The translations under genes and the position numbers were made by a program. 22,328 nt of DNA. It comes from Gammaproteobacteria bacterium. Its GTDB lineage: Bacteria > Pseudomonadota > Gammaproteobacteria > UBA9214. The stretch spans positions 1 to 22,328 of the forward strand of contig DAOVVG010000010.1 of the NCBI GenBank assembly GCA_030632175.1, given 5' to 3'. A model generated the notes under the pieces. It did not search any database, was not told where the DNA came from, and was given only the letters and a program-made list of their open reading frames with translations. Positions 1 through 6,558 of the stretch are shown piece after piece. Every line of letters begins with the position of its first letter. Positions within the stretch are counted from its first letter, which is position 1.

Positions 1-62
1 ACTTTATATGGCAAGGCTTAAAGAGAATTTTGAGGAAATTAGCGGTATACAGGATAAAAGGG

Positions 63-165
63 AAAAGATACAAGGGTATGTATGCGCTCCGCGCAACTTG
101 TATCTTTTTTCCTGTATCTTGTATCTGCTCTTAACTTGTATCTTTTCCCTTGTATCTGCTCTTAA
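63..165. repeat. Heptamer-rich direct and inverted repeats beside tRNA-Gly
   Basis: The stretch is built from variants of CTTGTATCT. CTTGTATCTGCTCTTAA occurs at 118-134 and again at 149-165, a 31-base period. CTTGTATCTTTT occurs at 97-108 and 135-146. A perfect 12-base inverted partner, AAAAGATACAAG, lies at 63-74, giving a possible hairpin with a 22-base loop against 97-108. The block abuts the CCA end of tRNA-Gly on the side where a downstream tRNA would be expected. No protein is likely here. Confidence 0.8.
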
Positions 166-239
166 TGGAGCGGGTGATGGGAATCGAACCCACACCATCA
201 GCTTGGAAGGCTGAGGTTCTACCGTTGAACTACACCCGC
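166..239 (-). tRNA. tRNA-Gly (anticodon TCC)
   Basis: Read on the minus strand, GCGGGTG at the 5' end pairs perfectly with CACCCGC before the discriminator T and an encoded CCA (166-168). The anticodon loop CTTCCAA gives TCC, and the T loop GGTTCGATTCC is standard. It lies 58 bases downstream of tRNA-Tyr on the same strand, the order seen in the tyrU-glyT cluster of enterobacteria, so co-transcription is likely. Confidence 0.97.
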
Positions 240-297
240 CTAACTTGCCCACTGCAACACCTGATACTGCAATTCGCACCCGGCGACCACTTGTTTC

Positions 298-382
298 TGG
301 TGGAGGGGGGAGGATTTGAACCTCCGAAGGCTGAGCCGTCAGATTTACAGTCTGATCCCTTTGACCACTCGGGAACCCCTCC
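298..382 (-). tRNA. tRNA-Tyr (anticodon GTA)
   Basis: On the minus strand the acceptor arm GGAGGGG pairs with CCCCTCC, followed by discriminator A and an encoded CCA (298-300). The anticodon loop CTGTAAA gives GTA. At 85 bases it has the long variable arm expected of bacterial tRNA-Tyr. It is the first gene after the promoter at 400-428 and is followed by tRNA-Gly. Confidence 0.97.
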
Positions 383-399
383 AAAAATGCAAGCCCGCT

Positions 400-428
400 A
401 TTGTGTTGCAGACATGGTTAGGTGTCAA
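400..428 (-). promoter_or_regulatory. Sigma-70 promoter of the tRNA-Tyr/tRNA-Gly unit
   Basis: On the minus strand TTGACA (423-428) is followed after exactly 17 bases by CACAAT (400-405). The next bases, AGCGGGC, are a GC-rich discriminator of the kind found at stable-RNA promoters under stringent control. The -10 box ends 17 bases upstream of the mature tRNA-Tyr. Stringent control is inferred from the discriminator only. Confidence 0.75.
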
Positions 429-607
429 CAACAGATAATGAATTTGCTTCGCAGTGGCTATCAGGAAAAACATCAGCCGCCATAGGGTTGCCCGCCAGCA
501 AGTAACAGCTATAACTATTCATATAGAACAAACGTCAGCACACTACAGCCTGGCACCAGGAAGAATACTTCAACCTATTGTTTTATATTTGTTTTTGGAG
601 TTTTGTT

Positions 608-1114
608 ATGCATCGAAGACTCTATTTTCTGCTCCCCGACAAAGAACACACCCATTCCGTGGTCGACGAACTGACCCGCGAAGGCATCAGTATCAGGAAC
701 ATGCACGCACACGGAACCAAGGGCACAGCACTGGACGGACTGCCCGCCTCCTCGCCGCGACAAACTAATGACGCTGCCGGGCACCTGGAAAACTTCCTCT
801 GGAACGCCAACCTGATCAGTTTTGTGGTGGCCTTCGGTATCTTCATCATACTGGCCATCACCACCGGCCGTAACCTGTGGCTACTGGCACCGGTGGTCAT
901 CATGGCGGCCAACTTTCTGATCGGCGTACGTTTCGCCCGACTGCCGAACACCCACCTGGATGAATTCAGGGACGCACTGGCACATGGCGAAATTCTGCTG
1001 ATGGTGGACGTCACCGAAGAACGCGTCGCTGATATCGAAAACCTGGTGCATCGCCACCACCCGGAGGCCACCGTGGGTGGGGTCAGCTGGGGAACACCGG
1101 CCTTTGGCCTGTAA
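608..1114 (+). CDS. Two-helix membrane protein of unknown function
   Basis: A 168-residue protein with a soluble N-terminal part (about 1-62), two adjacent hydrophobic segments (about 67-86 and 88-107) forming a membrane hairpin, and a soluble C-terminal part that ends in a Gly-rich tail. The N-terminus (MHRRLYFLLPD) and the segment around LMVDVTEERVADIE suggest two related ferredoxin-like or ACT-like soluble halves around the hairpin, which would fit a stress-related inner-membrane protein. That reading is inference. The ATG at 608 is chosen because GGAG ends 7 bases upstream; a longer frame from 578 has no such site. The gene is transcribed away from the tRNA promoter and no specific function can be assigned. 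Confidence 0.8.
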   Translation: MHRRLYFLLPDKEHTHSVVDELTREGISIRNMHAHGTKGTALDGLPASSPRQTNDAAGHLENFLWNANLISFVVAFGIFIILAITTGRNLWLLAPVVIMAANFLIGVRFARLPNTHLDEFRDALAHGEILLMVDVTEERVADIENLVHRHHPEATVGGVSWGTPAFGL

Positions 1115-1145
1115 GATTATTCTATTAAAAATCAACCATATGAAA

Positions 1146-1170
1146 GCCACCCGCCGTGCTGACGGGCGGC
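1146..1170 (-). terminator. Likely terminator hairpin after the YbaK-type gene
   Basis: A GC-rich imperfect hairpin (GCCGCCCGT, loop CAGC, ACGGCGGGTGGC on the minus strand) starts 15 bases after the minus-strand stop codon and is followed by TTTC. The T-run is short, so termination strength is uncertain. It also lies 31 bases after the plus-strand gene that converges from the left and may serve both. Confidence 0.45.
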
Positions 1171-1185
1171 AACAACAGACGGATC

Positions 1186-1653
1186 TCAGTGGCTGAAGCG
1201 CCCGCGCTGGATACGATCACCCATTAAAGTGTGAAACGCCTCCGCGCTGACATGAATCAGCTGCTCATGGTCACCGGCTTCAAAGTAAATATCCGGCTGT
1301 TCCGCCAACTCATCATCCACCACTGTCTCCAACCCGTAGGCCGGACCCATCGCCGGCAAGGCACCCACTTCGCAGTCGCTAAACAGGCCACCCAGTTCAC
1401 TTTCAGTTGCCAGACCGAGGTTGCGGTTCAACTGGCGATGCAATTCACCCAGATTCACCAGCCGGTTGGATGGCAGCACCACCATCAGGTAACCAAGATC
1501 GTCTTCAAGAATGACCGACTTGGCCAGCCGGGCGCCTGGCACATGCGTGGCTTCCGCGGTTTCACCACTGGTGGCCGTATGGGGGTGCGTCAGGACATCA
1601 TAGGCGACGTCATGCTCGGCCAGATAATCAGACACTGTCGATGCAATTGCCAT
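1186..1653 (-). CDS. YbaK/ProX-type aminoacyl-tRNA deacylase
   Basis: A 155-residue single-domain protein of the YbaK/EbsC tRNA-editing family, which hydrolyses mischarged aminoacyl-tRNAs in the cytoplasm. The family signature is visible as LAKSVIL, with the conserved lysine at residue 45, MVVLPSNRLVNL at about 57-68, and the G-x-x-x-P turn GALPAMG at 97-103. Length is typical for stand-alone deacylases. The ATG at 1653 is preferred because GGAGG lies 9 bases upstream; a GTG at 1680 in the same frame overlaps this ribosome site. It may be read together with the glycosylase gene 92 bases upstream. The exact tRNA substrate (Pro, Cys or other) cannot be told from sequence. Confidence 0.88.
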   Translation of the reverse strand: MAIASTVSDYLAEHDVAYDVLTHPHTATSGETAEATHVPGARLAKSVILEDDLGYLMVVLPSNRLVNLGELHRQLNRNLGLATESELGGLFSDCEVGALPAMGPAYGLETVVDDELAEQPDIYFEAGDHEQLIHVSAEAFHTLMGDRIQRGRFSH

Positions 1654-1745
1654 AACCAAACCCTCCAAGGATAGATTCACTTTGAGTATAGATCATGGAC
1701 TGGATTATGCTGAAAATAACCCGGGTAACCCGCGCAATTCGGGGA

Positions 1746-2312
1746 TTAATCGCCACGATGTCGGTTTTTCAGAAAGACCCGGTATCTCTCAAGCTGCCGA
1801 AACCAGTCCGTCAACACTTCCAGCGAATAGGCCGCATTGGCGGGGCTGGGGTTCGGCGTCACAAACACCCGGGCGAGACCAATACAGCGCGGCTGCTCAC
1901 CCCACTCAATGGCCGGTTTTACGCCCTCACCATATTTCAGGTAATTGGCATACGCCTGCTTGCCATGAAACCACGCAATCATTGGCTGAAACTTATCCAG
2001 CTTCTGCAACAATACCGGCGACCATTCCCGATAGTCCGCTGCGCGCAAATCATGACCACCGGCAGTTGGCCGCTTCACCACATCCGTGAAGCCAATACGG
2101 TAGCGCGCCAACAAAGTATCCATGGCAGCAACGCCGGGAGCCAGCTCTTCCGCAATCAACCCGCTGCCATTGAGCGCTCGCCAAAAACGATTGCGCGGGT
2201 TCGCAAAATAAAAACCCTCGCGCACCGACGGCAGCGACGGATTCAAACCAATGGAGACAATATCGAGCCCGGGAGCCAGGTAATCGGGCAAGGTTTTAAG
2301 TGTCGACATCAT
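1746..2312 (-). CDS. mug: Mismatch-specific uracil/thymine DNA glycosylase, Mug/TDG family
   Basis: A 188-residue DNA repair glycosylase that would remove uracil or damaged bases from G-mismatches. The family's first active-site motif appears as IGLNPS (residues 21-26), with the catalytic-type asparagine at 24, and the second as NPSPANA (154-160), matching the NPS motif of E. coli Mug. The protein is slightly longer than E. coli Mug (168). Two ATGs stand in tandem at 2312 and 2309; a TTG at 2333 is less likely. The only GGAG-like ribosome site (about 2325-2328) lies inside the hairpin repeat at 2322-2340, so the repeat could mask translation initiation. It points the same way as the deacylase gene downstream. 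Confidence 0.87.
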   Translation of the reverse strand: MMSTLKTLPDYLAPGLDIVSIGLNPSLPSVREGFYFANPRNRFWRALNGSGLIAEELAPGVAAMDTLLARYRIGFTDVVKRPTAGGHDLRAADYREWSPVLLQKLDKFQPMIAWFHGKQAYANYLKYGEGVKPAIEWGEQPRCIGLARVFVTPNPSPANAAYSLEVLTDWFRQLERYRVFLKNRHRGD

Positions 2313-2321
2313 GCCAGTATA

Positions 2322-2340
2322 TCTCTCCCGCAAGGAGAGA
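2322..2340. repeat. TCTCTCC/GGAGAGA hairpin, copy 1 of an intergenic repeat family
   Basis: TCTCTCC, loop CGCAA, GGAGAGA. This is a short relative of the hairpins at 5612-5645, 5691-5714 and 13358-13380. It sits directly in the leader of the glycosylase gene and contains its likely ribosome binding site. Confidence 0.6.
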
Positions 2341-2631
2341 AGTCAGGCAAACGCTTTCTCAACGTTCCCGGTAATACCACCCCACAGTTATAAGGCACTT
2401 AGCTGGCGCAACCAAAGGAAAAAGCTCAAATGAAAATCAGTTCATAAAAATAATTTGAACCGCGACATCAACAACAATTCGCCGTCATGTTTGTAAATCC
2501 ATTTAGGCCGTGTAATATGAGGTTAAGCCATTGAATTTGATATAACCAAGACATAAACATGACCTAAAAGCAGCAAGACAACACTGACTTTTAGGCCACC
2601 TAATTGTAGTTATATTCTTCGAGTGCAGGAC
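2341..2631. other. Gene-free interval between the glycosylase and the VOC cassette gene
   Basis: No convincing gene is present on either strand. The stretch is more AT-rich than its surroundings. It holds GTTAAGC at 2522-2528, which fits the integron core-site consensus GTTRRRY and is a candidate left boundary of the cassette. It also holds an 8-base inverted repeat CCTAAAAG (2563-2570) / CTTTTAGG (2588-2595). TTCGAGTGC occurs just before the VOC start (2618-2626) and again inside the attC site. Confidence 0.5.
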
Positions 2632-3033
2632 ATGCCAATAAACCTTTTGCTAAAGTGTCATGATGTTGCAACGACGAAGTCCTTCTACGAGGACATCCTG
2701 GAGTTTGATGTGCGGGATAGTGCTAATAATACTTGTACTGTAGAGAAGGAGGGGGGAAGTATTATTTTTACGTCTGAAGAATTATGGAGTGGATATCCGA
2801 AATGCACTGGAACAATTTACTTCTTTATCGAAGATGTGGAAGGCTACTACGAACAGATTAAAGAAAAAGCACTTATTAAGTGGCCTCTACAGGATATGTC
2901 ATATGGTACTAAGGAGTTTGGAGTGAAAGACTATGATGAATATTCATTGGCTTTTGCAAAACGAATATAACAAATCATTCGAGTGCGCCCCTTCGGGGCC
3001 GGACGCGCTGACGCGCGCCGCTCAATTCAAACG
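2522..3033 (+). mobile_element. Probable single integron gene cassette (VOC gene plus attC)
   Basis: The unit runs from a core-site match GTTAAGC (2522-2528) to the core-site cleavage position in the attC site at 3033. It is about 510 bases long and carries one gene in the usual orientation, with the stop codon embedded in attC. Base use is visibly more AT-rich than in the flanking genes. No integron integrase and no second attC are visible in the window, so the cassette may be a relic or an out-of-place insertion. The left boundary is much less certain than the right. Confidence 0.5.
2632..2970 (+). CDS. Small VOC-fold (glyoxalase/bleomycin-resistance-like) protein
   Basis: A 112-residue protein with two beta-alpha-beta-beta-beta halves of the vicinal-oxygen-chelate superfamily. 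The signs are FYEDILEFDV (18-27) in the first half, IYFFIEDVEGYYEQIKEKA (62-80) at the start of the second, and the closing strand pattern KEFGVKDYDEYSLAFAK (94-110). Superfamily members are often metal-dependent enzymes or drug-binding proteins; here the metal ligands cannot be placed with confidence, so function stays open. The ATG at 2632 is chosen, with a GTG at 2623 as alternative; the ribosome site is weak (AGGA is only one base away from the ATG). Codon use is AT-rich compared with neighbours and the stop codon is part of an attC site, which points to acquisition as a cassette. Confidence 0.82.
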   Translation: MPINLLLKCHDVATTKSFYEDILEFDVRDSANNTCTVEKEGGSIIFTSEELWSGYPKCTGTIYFFIEDVEGYYEQIKEKALIKWPLQDMSYGTKEFGVKDYDEYSLAFAKRI

Positions 3034-3039
3034 TTAAAG
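2965..3039 (+). other. attC recombination site of an integron cassette
   Basis: The ends match the paired R boxes: TAAC (2968-2971) pairs with GTTA (3033-3036) in the core GTTAAAG. Inside, TTCGAG (2978-2983) pairs with CTCAA (3021-3025), leaving one unpaired base, C2980, on the left arm. Such an extrahelical base is the hallmark that fixes strand choice for the integrase. The central part folds into GC-rich hairpins (CCCC-TTC-GGGG and GCGC...GCGC) in place of a simple loop. The final base of the core is G, not the consensus Y, and one R-box pair is mismatched. Confidence 0.72.
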
Positions 3040-3089
3040 AATCATCGGGGTCAGACCGGATTTACCTGGCGGACCAACGAGCAATCCCC

Positions 3090-3980
3090 ATGCGACTAAA
3101 AACCGTGTTACAGACGTTTCGTCCTTCCTTCCTCGTATTAACACCTGCTTGTGTGTTTTTAGGCCTAAGTACCGCGCTTGCCTCTTACGCATCACTCAAT
3201 GGCTTCATTATGCTTCTGGTTCTGGTTGGCGCTATTGCGGCGCATATCAGCGTCAACACATTGAATGAATACCATGATTTCAACAGCGGCCTGGACCTGA
3301 AAACAAACAGAACACCCTTTAGCGGTGGCAGCGGCGCACTGCCTGCCAACCCTGAAGCAGCCACAGCAGTACTGATTGCCGGCATGGCATCACTGTTGGT
3401 AACGATAACAATTGGCTGCTATTTTATTGTGGAACGCGGCATTTCAATCTTGCCTGTTGGTATTGCGGGCGTCGCACTGGTGATTACCTACACACAATGG
3501 ATTAACCGTTCCCCGCTGTTATGCCTCATCGCGCCCGGCCTTGGGTTTGGCATCCTGATGGTCGTCGGCGCTCACCTGGTATTAACCGGGGAATATTCCC
3601 GGCCAGTCTGGCTGGTGGCACTGGTTCCTTTCTTTCTAACCAACAATCTGCTGTTATTAAACCAGTACCCTGATATTGATGCAGATGCCAGCGCCGGAAG
3701 AAATACGCTCCCGATCGCCTTTGGCCTGAACACAAGCAATGTTGTTTACGCGTTGTTTATGGTCGCCGCTTACTCGACGATTTTGCTGCTTATTGTGACT
3801 GGATACCTGCCGGGGCTGGGCGTTATTGCGCTACTGCCAATGGCATTTTCATTGTTCGCGCTAAGCGGAGCAGTCCGCTACTCATCAAGGATAGGTGAAC
3901 ACCCTCTGTATATGGGGGCAAATGTCGCCGCTGCACTATTGACCCCGCTGCTGCTTGGAATTTCAATTATCACCGGTTGA
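3090..3980 (+). CDS. UbiA-superfamily prenyltransferase
   Basis: A 296-residue polytopic inner-membrane protein with about eight to nine hydrophobic segments. UbiA enzymes attach a polyprenyl chain to an aromatic acceptor such as a quinone precursor. The first Asp-rich site is N-x6-D-x5-D (N56, D63, D69 in NTLNEYHDFNSGLD), and the second is NQYPDIDAD (191-199) followed by AGRNTLP. Both bind prenyl diphosphate through magnesium. The second motif and overall shape resemble MenA-type proteins more than UbiA proper. The acceptor is unknown and no quinone genes adjoin it. ATG at 3090 is used; its ribosome site is weak. It starts about 50 bases after the attC site, so a cassette could affect its transcription. 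Confidence 0.85.
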   Translation: MRLKTVLQTFRPSFLVLTPACVFLGLSTALASYASLNGFIMLLVLVGAIAAHISVNTLNEYHDFNSGLDLKTNRTPFSGGSGALPANPEAATAVLIAGMASLLVTITIGCYFIVERGISILPVGIAGVALVITYTQWINRSPLLCLIAPGLGFGILMVVGAHLVLTGEYSRPVWLVALVPFFLTNNLLLLNQYPDIDADASAGRNTLPIAFGLNTSNVVYALFMVAAYSTILLLIVTGYLPGLGVIALLPMAFSLFALSGAVRYSSRIGEHPLYMGANVAAALLTPLLLGISIITG

Positions 3981-4017
3981 CATCACAGCGACCGCTCATC
4001 AATCGCAGCGCAGGGCA

Positions 4018-5010
4018 TCACTGCAAATTCACAACATAGCGGCCGTGGTGTTGGCCGGAGAGCACCGTTTCAAAAACACCGGGCAATTCATCCAGCGTCA
4101 CCTGCCCTGCAACAATGCTCGCTAAATGTTGCGGCTTCAGATCAGTTACCAGGCGCTTCCAGACTTTCATACGGCGTTGCATCGGGCAGTTGGCCGAGGT
4201 GATACCGAGAATACTGATACCGCGCAGGATAAACGGCATCACCGTGGTGTGTAATTCCGGGCCGCCGGCCAGTCCAATACTGGCAATACTGCCCCACGGC
4301 TGTACCGTTCGCGTCAACCACCCAAGCACCTCACCACCCACGCTATCAATGGCGCCGGCCCAGCGCGTGGCTTCCAGTGGTTTGCCGCTGGCTGTTGCCA
4401 TTTTCGTATCCAGCACGTCAGCAGCACCCAGTGACTGCAGGTACACCTTCATTTTCGGCTTGCGACTGAGTGCGACAACTTCATAACCACGGCCACTCAA
4501 CAAGTCTATCGCGACACTGCCAACCCCGCCGGTTGCGCCCGTCACGACAACCGGGCCCTGTCCCGGCGACAATCCGTTCTGCTCCATCCGATCAATCGCC
4601 AGACCCGCCGTAAAGCCGGCCGTACCCAGCAGCATGGCATCACGCAGGGACAGGCCCTGCGGCAGTGGCACAACCCAGTCAGCCGGTACGCGCACCACTT
4701 CGGAAAAACCACCATCATGACTTTCACCCAGACCACAGCCGGTGACCAGCACCTGATCACCTTCCTGGAAGCGGGCATCCACCGATGAGATCACCACACC
4801 CGCCACGTCGACGCCAGCGACCAGTGGAAACCGACGCAGGATCTTCCCCTTACCGGTTGCAGCCAGCGCATCTTTATAATTGACGCTGGAGTAACGACTG
4901 CGAATGACGACCTCGCCGGGCGAGAGATCTTCCAATGCCAGCTGCTCCAGGGCCGCGTGCACCGTTCCATCGGCATTTTCATGAACACGCAAGGCACGAA
5001 ACGGCCCCAT
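4018..5010 (-). CDS. acuI: AcuI/YhdH-type acrylyl-CoA reductase, MDR superfamily
   Basis: A 330-residue zinc-independent medium-chain dehydrogenase/reductase. AcuI reduces acryloyl-CoA to propionyl-CoA with NADPH. It shows the YhdH/AcuI pattern: RYSSVNYKDALA near residue 40, GVDVAGVV at 66-73, GCGLGESHDGGFSE at 91-104, and the nucleotide-binding turn VTGATGGVGSVA at 156-167. The ATG at 5010 is chosen because GGAG lies 8 bases upstream, inside the last codons of the lipoprotein gene; only five bases separate that gene's stop from this start. The two are therefore one transcript with coupled translation. Substrate is assigned by family only. The closest alternative is a quinone-oxidoreductase-like enzyme of unknown substrate. 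Confidence 0.87.
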   Translation of the reverse strand: MGPFRALRVHENADGTVHAALEQLALEDLSPGEVVIRSRYSSVNYKDALAATGKGKILRRFPLVAGVDVAGVVISSVDARFQEGDQVLVTGCGLGESHDGGFSEVVRVPADWVVPLPQGLSLRDAMLLGTAGFTAGLAIDRMEQNGLSPGQGPVVVTGATGGVGSVAIDLLSGRGYEVVALSRKPKMKVYLQSLGAADVLDTKMATASGKPLEATRWAGAIDSVGGEVLGWLTRTVQPWGSIASIGLAGGPELHTTVMPFILRGISILGITSANCPMQRRMKVWKRLVTDLKPQHLASIVAGQVTLDELPGVFETVLSGQHHGRYVVNLQ

Positions 5011-5015
5011 GGTCA

Positions 5016-5516
5016 CTACTCCGTTGTTGCCGGTGCAGAAGTTGCGGCCGGCAAATAGGTCAGCTCGCCGCTGTAGTCGAACGGCAGGCTCGCGGGACTA
5101 TTGGCCAGACTGATCTTTCCGCTCAGGCGGTAGTCCAGACTGCTACGGGCTTCACCGTTTAATGCCTGCAACTGTTGCACCACGTTCAGCAGGTTGCTGA
5201 CGACTTCCACATCCAGCAGCGCCTCGCCGAAGGCCGGGATTTCCACCGCTTGCCGGCTGACACCATAGGCAAATTCTCGGTTGTTGATTTCAATGGTGTA
5301 ACTCAAACCCTCGACCGGGATCGCCACGTCATTCGGGTTCAGTATCCGCAGCTGCAGTCCAAAACGCTGCTCCAGCACACCCATTTCCTGCGGCTGGATA
5401 CTGACCAGAGAGACGCGCGGTGACTCCTTGTAGGGACTCAGGGTGGCACAGGCGCCGAGCAAGACCGCGGTAAATAAAACCAGGGTGACAGACAGGCAGC
5501 GGGTTATCATTTTCAT
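5016..5516 (-). CDS. LEA type 2 (WHy domain) lipoprotein
   Basis: A 166-residue lipoprotein. The signal peptide ends in the lipobox LLGAC with the lipidated cysteine at 23; the next residue is Ala, not Asp, so sorting to the outer membrane is expected. The mature part has the water-stress/hypersensitive-response pattern: strands around LEQRFGLQLRILNPNDVAIPVEGLSYTIEI and a second set near LLDVEVVSNLL, which define the LEA_2 family. Plant relatives protect during desiccation; bacterial function is not established. It is the first gene of a pair with the AcuI-type reductase downstream. Confidence 0.85.
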   Translation of the reverse strand: MKMITRCLSVTLVLFTAVLLGACATLSPYKESPRVSLVSIQPQEMGVLEQRFGLQLRILNPNDVAIPVEGLSYTIEINNREFAYGVSRQAVEIPAFGEALLDVEVVSNLLNVVQQLQALNGEARSSLDYRLSGKISLANSPASLPFDYSGELTYLPAATSAPATTE

Positions 5517-5611
5517 AACATCTCTCGTAGATTATTCAGGGGTTTTTCGGCTTGAACAGGTATGGGTGGGTGTCACTGCAACCACACTGTTCAAACAACT
5601 TTATTCTACAT

Positions 5612-5645
5612 CCCCTCTCCCTGGCCCTCTCCCGAAGGGAGAGGG
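5612..5645. repeat. CCCTCTCCC hairpin repeat, copy 2
   Basis: CCCTCTCCC (5625-5633), loop GAA, GGGAGAGGG (5637-5645) forms a perfect 9-base stem. It is preceded by a second CCCCTCTCCCTGG half (5612-5624). This is the most complete copy in the window. It lies in the 226-base gap between two minus-strand genes, in a position to act as a terminator or processing site on either strand. Confidence 0.75.
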
Positions 5646-5690
5646 AAATGTTGTTTTAACTTTCGTGGCTTTTCGACTCATAACCATATC

Positions 5691-5714
5691 TGCTCCCCCT
5701 CCCTACAGGGAGAG
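5691..5714. repeat. CTCCCT/AGGGAG hairpin repeat, copy 3
   Basis: CTCCCT, AC, AGGGAG (5699-5712) follows a CTCCCC half. It sits about 28 bases after the stop of the MBL hydrolase gene on the minus strand. It is a shorter, diverged relative of the copy at 5612-5645. Confidence 0.6.
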
Positions 5715-5742
5715 AAGATTATAATCCGCCATTGCAACGGTG

Positions 5743-6450
5743 CTACTTCATTTCCTCGCCCTTGCGCACTGCTGCATAGGGTGAATGCCGGTGTCCGTCA
5801 TGATAGTCCATGCGGTAGTGCCTGAAGTCATCGCAGCTGTCGAAATGCATGAAGGGATTGCCCTCAAGCTGCTCCTCCATAGTCGCCGTTGTTTTCTCTG
5901 CATAGTTATGCCCCGGACGAATCAGGGTACCGGCCGGCAGCTGATCGGCCATTTTCCCCAGGGTGACATACATCTGCTCCGGATCACCGCCGCGCATATC
6001 ACAACGGCCACAACCGAACACAAACAGCGTGTCGCCGGTGATCAGGTCATTGCCAACGTGATAACACGCAGAACCCGGCGTATGTCCCGGCGTATGCAGG
6101 GTCTTGATCGGCGTCTCACCCAGCGCAATGGTATCGCCACCATGATGCTGTGTTGGCATATCGATGCAGCCTTCCCAGAACTGTGCTTCGGCTTTCATCA
6201 GGTGCAATTGCGCATCATACTTATCCAACACCTCGCTGATACCGTTGATATGGTCATTGTGACTGTGCGTGAGCAGAATATCGGTTATTTTCATGCCCTG
6301 CTTTTCAGCCAGTGCCAGCACGGCCGGTACATCCCAGGCCGGATCAACAACCGCCGCCCGGTTGGTGGCGTGATCGTGAACCAGGTAAACAAAATTCTCC
6401 ATCGGTCCCAGTTCCAGGGTATGGATAGAAAAGGGCTGATCTAATGACAT
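5743..6450 (-). CDS. MBL-fold metallo-hydrolase, glyoxalase II-like
   Basis: A 235-residue zinc hydrolase of the metallo-beta-lactamase fold. All metal ligands are visible: HSHNDH (62-67), PGH with H123, GDTLF with D140, and PGHNYA with H181. The stretch GCGRCDMRGGDPEQMY and the layout match the hydroxyacylglutathione hydrolase-like branch. The C-terminus (about 195-235) is rich in His and Asp (DFRHYRMDYHDGHRH) and lacks the long substrate-binding helices of true GloB. The natural thioester substrate is therefore open. The ATG at 6450 is preferred because GAGG stands 8 bases upstream; an in-frame TTG at 6468 is less likely. It is divergent from the gene at 6559. Confidence 0.87.
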   Translation of the reverse strand: MSLDQPFSIHTLELGPMENFVYLVHDHATNRAAVVDPAWDVPAVLALAEKQGMKITDILLTHSHNDHINGISEVLDKYDAQLHLMKAEAQFWEGCIDMPTQHHGGDTIALGETPIKTLHTPGHTPGSACYHVGNDLITGDTLFVFGCGRCDMRGGDPEQMYVTLGKMADQLPAGTLIRPGHNYAEKTTATMEEQLEGNPFMHFDSCDDFRHYRMDYHDGHRHSPYAAVRKGEEMK

Positions 6451-6558
6451 GACAGAAACCTCGCTCAATAATCGAAACCGGATATCCCATAGTATGGAAG
6501 ATATAACCCTGCAGGAACAGCCGTAGTATCATCACACCCTTTCGCACGGGTAATTCCA

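Noticed and set aside
97..165. CRISPR-like direct repeats
   Set aside because: There are only two full copies, with no unique spacers between them; the units are short heptamer variants and no cas genes are seen.
4..384. Long open frame across both tRNAs and the repeats on the minus strand
   Set aside because: It reads through two clear tRNA genes and low-complexity repeats (giving RYKIQ-type peptides), the usual source of spurious proteins.
541..570. Sigma-54 promoter (TGGCAC) before the gene at 608
   Set aside because: TGGCAC is present, but the matching TTGC element at the right distance is absent.
2460..2528. A second attC site before the cassette
   Set aside because: Some box-like sequences occur (CAACAAC, GTTAAGC), but the arms do not pair convincingly, so only the core heptamer is kept as a candidate boundary.
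3044..3060. GGGGTCAGACC stretch as a mobile-element end
   Set aside because: Similar sequences often flank REP-type transposase genes, but here there is a single copy with no inverted partner and no transposase.
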